Assembly (NCBI RefSeq): GCF_907165205.1 | Contig: NC_058193.1 | Coordinates: 26,487,521 to 26,551,520, forward strand | Direction: 5' to 3' | DNA: 64,000 nucleotides | DNA from: Coccinella septempunctata | Lineage: Eukaryota > Arthropoda > Insecta > Coleoptera > Coccinellidae | Part shown: piece after piece, positions 12,372 to 22,646 of the stretch | How the letters are laid out: every line of letters starts with the position of its first letter | Position numbering within the stretch: the first letter of the stretch is position 1 | Translations under genes and position numbers: made by a program | Notes under the pieces: model-generated | Seen by the model: the letters and a program-made list of their open reading frames with translations, nothing else | Database searches by the model: none | What the model was told of the DNA's origin: nothing

Positions 12372-13584
12372 CCTGAATTACTTATTATCCTGCCTTATCT
12401 AGAACTCTAGATGGAGTAATCCATTTATAATTATCATGTACCTACGTCTTGATTAGATTCAGTTACATTTATCACCATTTGATTTCGCAGAGGATATGGT
12501 AAGACATCATAACTTAACCCTGTGAATATTCTTTGAACCTAATATCTAACGGGCCTTACACATTTTCGGATTATTGAAATTTGATTTCGTGTAAGTTTTT
12601 GTACAGTACAAGTCATTCCGAACCATTGATCATCAAATAATTCTAACTAACCCAAGCCTGAAAATGTCCATCTGCCGCTATTCCAAATTCCGTCCGTCAA
12701 AAGATAAACCCAGTGTAAAATAAGAGCTATGTCACCCCCATTTTTCATTTCAGGAAATTCCGACAGGCGTGAAAAATTGTGGAATAAAGCGCAACTGTAT
12801 TGCACCATTTTTATCCTGTAGCTGTGTTACATTTGTACGAAACTAGACAGCCTCATAGATTAAGGAATATCTCCTGTAGTTCTGCCTGTAATCCAATTTA
12901 TTAGCAATTCGCTGGTAGTTTATGGCAGAGGTGAACTAGGGTACATCGAAGGCAGTCAAAGCTTCACGAGGATAAATTGCACAAACGAATAATATCATGA
13001 CTGATTTGCACATAAAACATTTTAAAATAGTCCTATCAGTTACTACGTATATTGAGCCTAAAGTTGAGTTCAAAATTTTTATTTAAACCTAATTCATTCC
13101 CATGAAAAGTTGCAGACAACTATTGAGAGATAGGGTTTGAGACTAATGGGGTAGGAAAAGCGTTGACATTTCAATAGATGCACCAAGAGCTTCATATTCG
13201 TGACATCATTCCTTGCTATACAATTGATCTGCGAATTTCATAGTGACAATCAATGAGCTATTTCATAATCAGAAGAATAGGAAAGTCATTCAGGTAACAG
13301 AAAAGTAATCCTTATGCTTCGGATGGAATGCTCTTGACATTTTTCTTCCTTTGAGGGTTGAGGGTTTGATCTTTCAATAGTTAACTCGTTTAAGTGATAG
13401 TTTTTGGTGCTAGTGTTCATTTATAAATTGTGCTGAGTAATCGTACTAGAAATATTCATTCATAAACAAAATGATGAAGGTTCATAATTGTTTGATATCG
13501 ACTGTGCTGATATTATATATTATTTGGAGAGCAAAAAAAGTTCTACGGGAGTAAATTTTTCACCTTGAATTAGTACAAAAACGC
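12372..13584. other. Intronic sequence, nothing recognised
   Basis: AT-rich sequence within the fringe intron. No repeat partner or coding signal is seen. Confidence 0.4.
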
Positions 13585-13663
13585 GGGCTCGTGTGGGATT
13601 TGAACCCACGACCGCCAGTTTTCTGATGTAGCCTGGAGCTCTAACCAACTGAGCTAACGAGCC
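13585..13663 (-). tRNA. tRNA-like gene, anticodon unassigned
   Basis: The acceptor stem GGCTCGT pairs with ACGAGCC and is followed by C at the discriminator position. The D arm is GCTC/GAGC with loop AGTTGGTTA. The T arm is GTGGG, loop TTCAAAT, CCCAC. The A and B box sequences are intact and a Pol III terminator (T5, complement of 13577-13581) follows. The anticodon arm closes with CCAG/CTGG, but the loop region is about 12 nt, five more than normal. That implies either a very small intron or a non-standard loop, so I do not assign an amino acid. The acceptor stem and C discriminator resemble eukaryotic tRNA-Pro, but the D arm does not. The length is 79 nt. Confidence 0.8.
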
Positions 13664-13875
13664 ATAGTGAAAATGAAGTTGAAACGTGATGATGAAGTGC
13701 GAAAATCTTCCAATCTTATATTTTTGCAAGAGTGTATGGGAATTCGTCAACTCGCCATCTTTCAGGAATGAGAATTCATGAACTCCGACAGATCCTCGCA
13801 AAGTAAGCTCACACCTATGTCTAAAAATAAAACGATGAATCATTCTCATTCTATTTGTTTCAAACTCTTTCCAAT

Positions 13876-13954
13876 GGCTCGTTAGCTCAGTTGGTTAGAG
13901 CTCCAGGCTTCATCAGTAAACTGGCGGTCGTGGGTTCAACTCCCACACGAGCCC
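13876..13954 (+). tRNA. tRNA-like gene, divergent partner
   Basis: This is a second copy, 76 of 79 positions identical to 13585-13663, transcribed away from it with 212 bp between the 5' ends. Acceptor, D and T stems are fully paired, and TTTTT at 13958-13962 terminates Pol III. Two of the three differences fall in the enlarged anticodon loop (CTTCATCAGTAAA here, CTACATCAGAAAA there), the third in the T loop. Both copies keep the extra five bases, so the enlargement predates the duplication. Both lie in the last fringe intron. Confidence 0.8.
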
Positions 13955-13962
13955 TCGTTTTT

Positions 13963-15165
13963 CTTCTATTTTTCAACATTTGAGATGCAAAGTTTTTACA
14001 TTTCTGAAAAAGCATTATGTTGAGATTGTGTCCGGCTTCACCCTCTTCAGAATTAAGATAAATTGATAATCACATATCCAGTATCGTTTACTCAATTAGC
14101 GGTTCTACGTAGAGCAAATAATATTCGCACTGGACGTCTCGTCAACTTCATTTCTTTTTATCCTGTATTCAAATACAGGATTAATTATTGTTCATTATGG
14201 AACTTCATAAAAAGGAGCAATATTTTTCGAGATTACAAGAGATATGCGTTTCATTAAAAATTGAGCGAAGACCCCTTCCGATCTTTCTCTAGTCGACGCT
14301 CTTGACCAGCTCCGGTGGCCACGTATAGTACCCCGATTCTGTAGTGCGATAATTGACCGAAGCAGCAACCCAACTCTCAGTGATTTTCAGAAGCGAAAAA
14401 CTACTCATTAACACATTTTCTTATTCATTATTTTTGTTCGTTTTCTTCAATCGACTTCTCAATGTTCTTACTTAGATTGTTGTTGAACTTCTTTTAACTG
14501 TTCACTTCATTTAAGTAGTTCTCTTTCTAGTCTTCTTATTCAATTCTGGTGCTTAATTGTTCTACTCAAAAGGTAATATAATCTCAGTTCACCTCAACTA
14601 GATTTTCAGACCTCTCTAGATTACCTCACATGGAAATGGGTATGTAGCACCAGAATTGAATCTTCTCAAGTCTTTCTCATTGATAATGAATACTGATTTG
14701 GCTTCTCATGATCATTTTTTATCGTCGAGTTTCAGATGAATGAATCTTCATTCAGGGTGGATTTATTAGTTTCCTTCAGAACACGATGTGTGAACAATCA
14801 GTGGTAAGCCATGATACTGGTTGATACTCTCTCGTCGTTGGCTCCACCCTGCAAGGCCTGCTCTGGTAATCGTGCACACTCAATTGGTATGATATACTCG
14901 TTGTAATTTGTACTCATTGCTAAATTCTCATATTCATGCATCGTGCTCGATATACATGTTAGTTTTCAGCCATCTACACTTCTCGAAATCAACGATTAGT
15001 GGTTTTCCTCAGTAGTACTCTCGATTTGTACCTCCCATTATTTATCAATTGTAATATATTTCTGATGGAGGTTCTTATCGTGCTTACTTGTAAGCTGTCT
15101 GTCTCTGTAAATGTATTCATTGATGAATTTTTTACTCTTCAAGACCAATGTAATGTATATTGATT
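13963..15165. other. Intronic sequence, TTCT-rich
   Basis: Pyrimidine-rich AT-rich sequence with recurring TTCTCA and CTTCT motifs. No gene is seen. Confidence 0.4.
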
Positions 15166-15420
15166 ATACTATTGTTGCTCTTCTCAAATGAATTATGATT
15201 GTTCTTCTCATTTGATTAATTATTATTGATCTTCCCATTTAATTATAATATTATTGCCCTTCTCATATTAATTATAATATTCTAGCACTTTTCAGATTAA
15301 TGAATTTTACTCTTCTCATTTAACTTATAAGATTCATGCTCTGCTCATAGTTAAATTATAATTATTGGTCACATTTAATTTATTGATCTCTCATTGATGA
15401 TAAGACTTAGAAAATGTAGT
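15166..15420. repeat. Degenerate minisatellite (TTCTCATTTAATTATAAT-like)
   Basis: At least five imperfect units of roughly 35-50 bp each combine a CTTCTCATTT-type block with an AATTATAATATT-type block. The units are too diverged to give an exact period by eye. Confidence 0.6.
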
Positions 15421-15642
15421 TTCAACTCTTGGCCTATTTCACTGTTAAAACTCGGTCTTTTCATTAAAATTCATTATTCTAAACTTCTGTTTCTTTTATG
15501 GAATAAAGAGGTGCTCTGTGACTATGAAAGCTGTGCTAATTTTGAATTCATTGAACTCCTCAAAGTCTAAGTCTAACCTCAAGTGACTTCTCATTTGAAC
15601 TGCTATGGATTATCTCTGCTTTTAGTTGAACAATATCTCTCT

Positions 15643-15809
15643 AACGGCTGTTTTCAATAAACCTATCTATCCATCGTTTCACTTACTGATGATTAGTAAC
15701 CATTGGTAACCATTCTAAAATATATCTACAGATAGATCAGAGAAACGAAATCACATGCATTTTCTATCTTCAGAAACAATGGATAGATAGAATTATTGAA
15801 AACGGCCGT
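15643..15809. repeat. MITE with inverted ends TAACGGC...
   Basis: The left segment AACGGCTGTTTTCAATAA and the following TCTATCCATCGTTTC return inverted at 15760-15809 as GAAACAATGGATAGA and TTATTGAAAACGGCCGTT-like sequence. The element is about 167 bp with arms of roughly 40 bp. It has no coding capacity. Confidence 0.75.
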
Positions 15810-16129
15810 AAGTCTATAGATGTCGTTAATATTTGTTTTTTACTACTGTGTTATTTCATGCAAGTTACTTATATATTTTATGATTGTGAACGATATTCAA
15901 TAAATGTTTTTATACTATCTCCAACTCAATTATCTTGTCATACAGTCCACTACTCTTTTTTTACAAAATCATAGCATCCTCGATTTTGAACTCGTTTTAT
16001 TTGACGGAAAAAGAAAACATTTTGTTGAAATGCATGTAAAGCTGAGGCCTCTATTGCACAATTGTTATAGATCGTGGAAAAAATATGAGTGAAAAAACAC
16101 ACTCCGAATATATCAGTGATCTTTCAACG

Positions 16130-16640
16130 CTTCTACTATTTCTCCTGAGCAGCAAAGATATGAATAGCATCGTTTATTACTCGCCGACTAGGAAGAATTT
16201 TCCTCAAACTTCAGGAGAGTTATCTGGTGCAGACCAGACGCTTGAAATCCCTCAACAACTCAACGCCCAACCCCGACTCTGTCCAAATAACATTAGCAGG
16301 AGGAATGCTCGGTACATTTAAGCTATCCGAGCTGGCGCACCTGCACCGTTTTCAGGTTAAATACACATATACATTTTATAATAAATGAACCTCGCTTCAT
16401 TAATGGTACCCTCGTTTAATGGAATTTAATAGAACGTGAAAGAACAACGGACGCCACCGTATGGACCATTAATTTGATATTCCTTAGTCGGATTTTAAAC
16501 GGTTGATTAGCCCGCTGTAATTGTTTCAATTAGTTTTTCGGATGACTAACGAGACGACTCTTTTTCTGACAGTTTTGGACCGTTGAGATACACAGGATGT
16601 TTCGTTTCGAAGACGAAACTTTCGATTTGAAGGCGTTTTC
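16130..16640. other. Less AT-rich island in fringe intron
   Basis: Repeat-free block between the MITE at 15643 and the exon at 17006. Open frames are short and unrecognised. The island contains runs of homeodomain-like TAAT/ATTA cores (for example around 16400-16530). Possible regulatory sequence; not proven. Confidence 0.3.
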
Positions 16641-17005
16641 AAAATGACGCCCATATGGATGGCATTTGGAGATCAGCAATGATCAACAAGCAGATGAAGT
16701 TTAGGCAGGTACCAAACGAGACCAAGTCGAGAATACTAAACTATACTTTGTTCACATATGTTCAGAGATTCCTTTTCAATTCCTGTATTAATTCTGTAGC
16801 AGTATCTCTATGGCTAGAGCCCACTCCTATTTTCTGAGATGAAAAGAAAGGACGATATTCAGGGGGCTGTATCTCCTAGCAAAAATCAAAAATTGTCTAA
16901 AGAATCTGTGACCCAATTTTTCTCCATTAGTTTAGGAACATCCGGTGTAGTAATTCATATCGTTATCTACTTTGAATTTCATATAAAGCATACATTCAAA
17001 CTAAC

Positions 17006-17088
17006 CTGTTTGTGTCATATTTTGCATCAAACCCTTCGATCTTCACAACGTTCCATTCCTCCTTATTCTTGGAGTAACTGAAGGAAAT
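17006..17088 (-). CDS. fng: fringe, penultimate coding exon in window
   Basis: The minus strand has acceptor TTTTGCAG, an 83-base exon and donor GTTAGT. It encodes ISFSYSKNKEEWNVVKIEG, then FDAKYDTN, and the first two bases of an Arg codon. This corresponds to the Fringe segment in which a (Val/Ile)-Ser/Thr-(Leu/Phe)-Ser-Tyr motif is followed by Asn-(Val/Ala)-Val and a Gly-Phe/Pro-Phe stretch, just before the final Arg-Phe-x-Ser-x-His-Cys block. Entry is phase 0 and exit phase 2, consistent with both neighbours. A 229-bp intron separates it from 17318-17412. Confidence 0.92.
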
Positions 17089-17317
17089 CTGCAAAACAAA
17101 TACGTCTTTATCAGAGCCGACAGAATCTCCTCAGAAATCTTTGGAGTGACAATTTCCATCCTCTGTATCACTCCTGCTTAACAAACGGAGCGGAACTTAT
17201 CAGTTTCTGTTATCTCCGCTTGTTAGGGCGGCGCAAAGAGGGGAATGGAAATGAAATTATTCTATTAATGTTTAATTCGATCAATTCCAAACGCTTAGTG
17301 CCTCTTTATCTACCAAC

Positions 17318-17412
17318 CTGATCTTTGAGCATGTCCCTCCTGATGAATTTCATCGGCTCTAGATGCGAATGAAACTGGTCCACGACTGTCAAGGGTTTCT
17401 TGAGTAGATGCT
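17318..17412 (-). CDS. fng: fringe coding exon (FHSHLE region)
   Basis: Ninety-five bases lie between acceptor TTTCCAG and donor GTTGGT on the minus strand. The first two bases finish a Glu codon. The exon then reads HLLKKPLTVVDQFHSHLEP, then MKFIRRDMLKDQ. The Phe-His-Ser-His-Leu-Glu motif is diagnostic of Fringe, and the preceding Leu-Leu-x-x-Pro-Leu helix is also a family feature. Phases 1 in and 0 out match the neighbouring exons. No stop or frameshift is present. Confidence 0.95.
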
Positions 17413-19119
17413 CTGGAAACGAGAGGAAATTAGGTTAGACAGAAGATTGGCAATTGGAGAAGTGCGATTTTTCGTTAGCGATAAAAGGCGACTGATTGAG
17501 GAAGGTTTGAAGTTGCTAGAAAATTTCTTCCATTCATCGGGGCTGAATGAAAGATAACAACTCGAGATGTTACATGTGGAAAAAGTGTTAAGAGCGTACT
17601 TAATCAGTAGGCCTTCATATCATATTATTCAACTCATCGTCAGTTCAACAAAAAGCAACGACGAGACAAGTTTCGGTTGTTTTTGAATCTTCAGAAGACA
17701 TTGCTATCGTTTCCCAGAATAACAGTGGAATCTAGAGCTCCAAACTTTCGAAATTCTGTTCTAAACTTTGCTTCAATAAGCCAGTGATGGTCAACAAATT
17801 GGGAAACTTAGTTAAGCATACTGTACGAAGTGACACGTACATTAAGCTAACTGAAATTTATATCATTTCAGCACAAGAACTAAATTATGCTATTGGAGAT
17901 GCTCTTCTATCAGTCTTTAGTCGAATTCATATCTGATTCGACATTTCATCTGGAAATTTCCACCGAATTTGGATTTAAAATATATCAGGTGTCTCGAAAA
18001 AGTCCATATTTGAGAGCTGACGTCTGTGGATGAGAGTAACGTGCGTGAATTGGTTGCTTGATTAAATAAAGTTGAGTCATTATGAAGCAAACTGTGGTTT
18101 TGAAAATGACGTGTCGAAGATCGTAGTTGGATAATTTGAAATAATGCGCTGTTACCTTTATATTGAAGTAGTAAGAGAATAAGTGATTTTCAAAGACAAC
18201 GTGAGTAAACCCTTAAAAAACCAAATCCGAGCCACCAAGGTCATCAAGGACAGATGCATCTGGGTAGTGTGTTCTTCTCTCAGCAAGCCAGTTATTCAAC
18301 TGTGTAAATCAGTTTCAATATGCAAGGAGACTGCGAGCGAAGGAAGACATTGTTTATTCTGTGAAAATTGAATCGATTTTTCATTCTATTATGTTACCCC
18401 ACATTTTTCAGTAGAAAGGGTGGCTGAAACGAAATCACATCAGACGGAAAAATATATTGATGCTTATTTGGGTAAACGTTTCACAATCAATGGAAATAAA
18501 TGAAGTATTTTGTTTCAGTGACAAGAAAAACCCTATCCCTTGGTGTATAAGTAGGTGTATAAAAAAGGGGTTTACTAAAGATACTTTTAAAAAATGGAGA
18601 AGGTGGTTTATTCTCCGAAAACATTTTTATTTCGTGAAGAAAAGTAGGGTCAAACATCTATACCTTCTGGATAATGGTTTGTCAAAATGAGAACTTTCAT
18701 CACTTTTTCATCGATAAAATTTAAAGGGCACGAGATATTTTGCTAAGTTATCCGGATGTCATCTCGTATTACTAATTTTAATTTTTATATCGAAATGAGA
18801 ACATTTGCCTACTTATTGATCTACTTCTAAGGGTGTCCATAGAATACCACTAATACGAAAAGTAGTCGAATGACATTATTCTGATACACAGGGCGGTTCA
18901 AAAGTCTGGAAGTGGTGAATATATTTCGCGCACGGGTGCGAAATCGGAATTCTGAGGAATCGAATGAGCCCATCAGATTTTTGGCTCGATGTGGCCTTAT
19001 ATACGAGATATGAGGCCCAAATTTGAATTTCAAATGCAAACCCACCTTTTTATTGCGGGAAATTTTACATCCGAATTGCTTGCATACCACCCGAGGATAT
19101 GAATATAAACGAGTGTTAC
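17413..19119 (-). other. fringe intron, first part
   Basis: Part of the 3186-bp intron 17413-20598. A transposon-like end (CAGGTGTCTCGAAAAAG) starts near 17988 and another (CAGGGCGGTTCAAAAGTC) near 18889, each without a visible inverted partner. No coding sequence is recognised. Confidence 0.4.
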
Positions 19120-20075
19120 GATTTGAATTGAACTAGCCAATTTGACATCGTCAGGACAAATAAATGGTGAACGTTCCACCGAAGAAGAGCAGATGCTGAC
19201 CATGGTTTTGGTCTCATTCGACCTTGTCAAAACAACACACAGCTCCTTCTCCGATAGCAAAACGTTTGTAATTGATGGACTCTTATTAAATACTGGCAGA
19301 TTGGGATATGTCCAATATTTCCTCTGATTCAGAACGCTGGTCTGCCTCATGCAGACAACATGCGTGTAAGAAATGAGAAGGTGGAAACACGTTTAGTTCA
19401 CTTCAGATGCAGATTTGATGCCAGTGGTAAAATCATGAAGTGATATCGCCTTAACCTTAAGAGGAGTTTATAATTTATACCACGGGACTTTCTCGCCATC
19501 CGCATAAGGCGTAAAGTGGGAAAGACTACCAAAATGTGGAGTGTTGCCGGAACATTTGAACGATCAGTAGAAGTTACGAGTATTACAATAGTTTCCACTT
19601 TCGTCGAAAATATGGCAGCAGTCGAAAATATGGCAGAACGTCTTTTTTTAATTGTACCAGGATACGAATTGTAGCCAATGGCGTGCTTTTTGGGGAAATT
19701 TCTTCATGTGTTAATTCATAGAAGAGATAATTTCACCTCGGAAAGTTAATAACTTGAAAGAAAACTTATCCTCAATGAAAAAATTTTTTCTGTTTGACGA
19801 ACAAAAATTTCTTTCTGAGATGACGAACTGATTGAATTGAATTATAATAAAAACCCCATATAAATTAGTGGTTTCTGACGTAACATATTCATTTTCTCTT
19901 TTTGAACTGACGACTAAAACGGTGTAGACCACTCTTAAGGCGATCTGAATTGAACTAGCCAATTGCTATCATTAGGACAACTAAATGGAGAAATTTCCAC
20001 CGAAGAAGACCATGGTTTCGATGTCATTTGACCTCGTCAGAGCAACACAGCTTCTGAAGAACGTTTTGTAACTGA
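19120..20075. repeat. Dispersed repeat R13, two flanking direct copies
   Basis: Segment 19120-19262 (GAATTGAACTAGCCAA, then TCCACCGAAGAAGA and TCATTCGACCT) recurs in the same orientation at 19942-20075. Between them, 19452-19925 matches 49957-50415 (CCACGGGACTTTCTC, AACGATCAGTAGA, ATTTCACCTCGGAAAGTT, AAAACCCCATATAAATTAG). The layout, direct repeats around a body found elsewhere, could be a decayed retroelement. No polymerase or protease motif was seen. Confidence 0.6.
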
Positions 20076-20329
20076 TTCATTGCCTTAAGGTGTTATCACT
20101 TCATTATAGTAGTGAATGTTTTCTGGTTGCTGGTTTTCTTTGTCATCTGAATCCATGTTTATTTACGAAATATTATATTTTTCGTACAAGGAATCATCTT
20201 CTCCACATTGTTGCCGCATCATTGGTAAGCTTTCTGCGCTTTCATTATGAAAACCCGGTTAATACGTCAAGATATCCCAACCACTAGACATGTATAACTC
20301 TCAGTTCGCCTAAACCCAGCCTAAATCCC

Positions 20330-20598
20330 CTTCCGAAACGTCACACCTAGATCATCCTTCCATTCATTTCCCACGTATAGATTTCAGGACAACATAGTCC
20401 GTCAAATGATATCTGGACACTTCATAGTTCCCCAGTTAGCCGTTCTATATCCGGAGGCTATTCGCACGTCACACACATCACACGCACGGCCTTATTCGGC
20501 TAATTGCCGAGTTTAATCCAATTGACTGGCTTCCTCAATTAGTCCCCGGGACCTCTTTGTTACTCAGAGTTTTGTGGGTCTCGGGTTACAGCACTTAC
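20330..20598. other. Less AT-rich sequence beside fringe exon
   Basis: Repeat-free intron sequence directly 3' of the exon at 20599-20669 on the minus strand, containing CACACACATCACAC. No coding signal is seen beyond the donor at 20594-20598. Possibly an intronic control element. Confidence 0.25.
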
Positions 20599-20669
20599 CG
20601 ATTATGTACCCCATCGTGACGTCGTCCGGTAGTCTAATCTTCTCGCCTGTGCTGATGAACTTGCCTCCG
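20599..20669 (-). CDS. fng: fringe coding exon (PDD region)
   Basis: Seventy-one bases lie between acceptor ATTTCTAG and donor GTAAGT on the minus strand. Joined to the previous exon, the split Ser codon is AG|C. The exon then encodes GGKFISTGEKIRLPDDVTMG and YII, followed by one base of a Glu codon. The Gly-Gly-x-Phe-(Ile/Met)-Ser and Arg-(Leu/Phe)-Pro-Asp-Asp-x-Thr-(Met/Ile)-Gly-(Tyr/Phe) motifs are strongly conserved in Fringe. The acidic pair lies in the catalytic pocket of GT31 enzymes (family knowledge). All key residues are intact. Confidence 0.96.
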
Positions 20670-20883
20670 CTAGAAATAAAGGAGAGAAGTGTTAGATATA
20701 GAGGGCATGCTGATGAATATTCAAAGCGGGATATTTCATTTTGAGTCGACATCGCAAACTGCTTGTTTATTGGTCAATTAGTGGGATGATATCGAGACTG
20801 AGGGCAACCTTTGTCGAGGTTAGTGATGCCCACGATAATGTCGTCAGAGTAGAAGCAAAAATAAGAAGGGTGTAAATGAATAT

Positions 20884-21415
20884 ATATACAAATATTATAA
20901 CACTAGATTCTAGAGGTCAAAAGAAACATATTTTTCCTTTACCATTGTTTCCGAATCGGCTGGGTTTAATAGATTTACAGCGGGGATCATAAAACTTTTA
21001 TCGATCGATCAAGTATTTGACAGTCACTTGATTTCAAAAGAGAAATCACTAAAACTTTTTCATTCCTACATTTATTGAAGAAGTAGCAATTGAAAATCAT
21101 TGAATGGGTGTATATAGAATATAGATCATACTTTGATACGAAAATGGTATTCCGAATTCTCATAACTGAATTATCCATATTGATTAAAAACAAATTGATA
21201 TTTATCTGTCAATCAAGTGTTGATTCTCTGATCAAGCTTTATGAAACCGGGAACAGGCTGTTGTGAAAACATAAAAAATGTATTTTTAGTTCTATACCAC
21301 AAACGGTTTTAGTGAATGAAATGAATTTCGGAATATAGTTTTTCATTTATTTGATGATTCTTTTTCGAACACAAGATATCACCCACGTCTTCCAGTTTTC
21401 CCAAGGGAGAATTAT
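20884..21415. repeat. R1 foldback family copy, interrupted
   Basis: It contains the R1 signature blocks (AGAGGTCAAAAGAAACA, TTTCCGAATCGG, AACAGGCTGTTG, AATGAATTTCGGAATATAG, CCCACGTCTTCCAGTTTT) but only the left half of the element. It is split by the insertion at 20981-21252. Confidence 0.75.
20981..21252. repeat. TIR element R3 nested in R1
   Basis: The left end GGGGATCATAAAACTT and the right end, inverted CCCGGTTTCATAAAGC, match for about 30 bp inward. ACAG occurs on both sides (20977-20980 and 21253-21256), which may be a target duplication. A relative is at 42315-42567. Confidence 0.65.
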
Positions 21416-22646
21416 AACACGTGACTTCTCAGATGTCGTTTTTTCCGATTCCCTGTACACAATACCGAAATCTACAAATTTTCACTCATTGAAGAAATAA
21501 ATGAAAATATATACTACACACAATATACAAAATGAGAAAAAGGAATTTCAATGTTTAAGATTCGTTCTGCTGGTCTTACTGTTATTTTTATTCGATTATT
21601 TTTGGTGAAAATTTTTGAAATGGATGAGGTATCGGTGCAGAGCACAATTTTCTTCTTACGGAAAAATGTAGAGAATAATTCATAGGGCGAAGGGCTTTGC
21701 CCTATGAACTACGAGTATATTTTCCTTCTATAGATATGGCTGTGGTATGGTTAGGAGTTTATTCTCTGCGTGTTAGAAAAAACGACTGATATGGTTCATA
21801 ATGACAGTATTCAATAATAATATTGATATCTGAAAAGATGTTGCATATTTCACATATCGATCTATGTTATCTCCTCTTCTTAATGTTCATTCAAGGTGTT
21901 TCGAACTAATTCGATAGAAAAATGATACTGAACCGAAACTGGATAAATAGTAAATGAAGAAAATGCAAGTGTAGGATAAGATTCACCCTGTATATATATA
22001 GAGTCCCATTTTTTTTTTCAGAGCAGTATTTCTGTAAATTGTTGCTTGTTCATATTCTCAGAGGGTTACATCAATCTCCTTCTGACGCCTCTGTCATTTT
22101 CCCAGAGGTGCATTAGCATTCCAAAGGAAAATTCCCCTTATCCGTATAAATATGTGCATTTCTGGTGAAATTCAGGCTGAAAATTCATCTTTTATGGAGG
22201 CGCCAGAGGTGGGGATATATGCGGCGATGTGAATTATGCGGAACATATCTACATTTCGTGAAACTAGTTACACATATGCGATCCTAATTAGATTCGTCAG
22301 GGATTAATTCAGAATCAGAAGAGCGAACGATGTTAATGGAGGAGAATCATGTAAATGACGCCTGAAATTTTGAGGTATTATATCGAGTGCCCTCAGTTAG
22401 TTGCTTATACCATAGGCTGACATAGAAATCTCAAATAACACCAACAAAATCATGAAGTTTTGAAGAATAAACACACATCCAATTGTTTGAAAAATATAAC
22501 TTTGTGGATGGTTCATAGAAGTTTCAATGAAAGCCTCATTGACCTTTCTCATGAGGGGAATTTAACAGAGAGTTACATATAATTCACAAGAAATTTCTGG
22601 CTAAGCCTTGGGAAACACATCAATGTTTCACAAATGAAACAATGTA
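21416..22646. other. Intronic sequence, nothing firm
   Basis: Positions 22030-22380 are less AT-rich and repeat-free. The rest is AT-rich. There is no coding signal. Lies in the 27.3-kb fringe intron (20670-47957). Confidence 0.35.

Noticed and set aside
13520..13849. 109-codon minus-strand ORF containing SLAQLVRAPG...VVGSNPTRAR
   Set aside because: It is the translation of the tRNA gene at 13585-13663; such peptides are a well-known database artefact.
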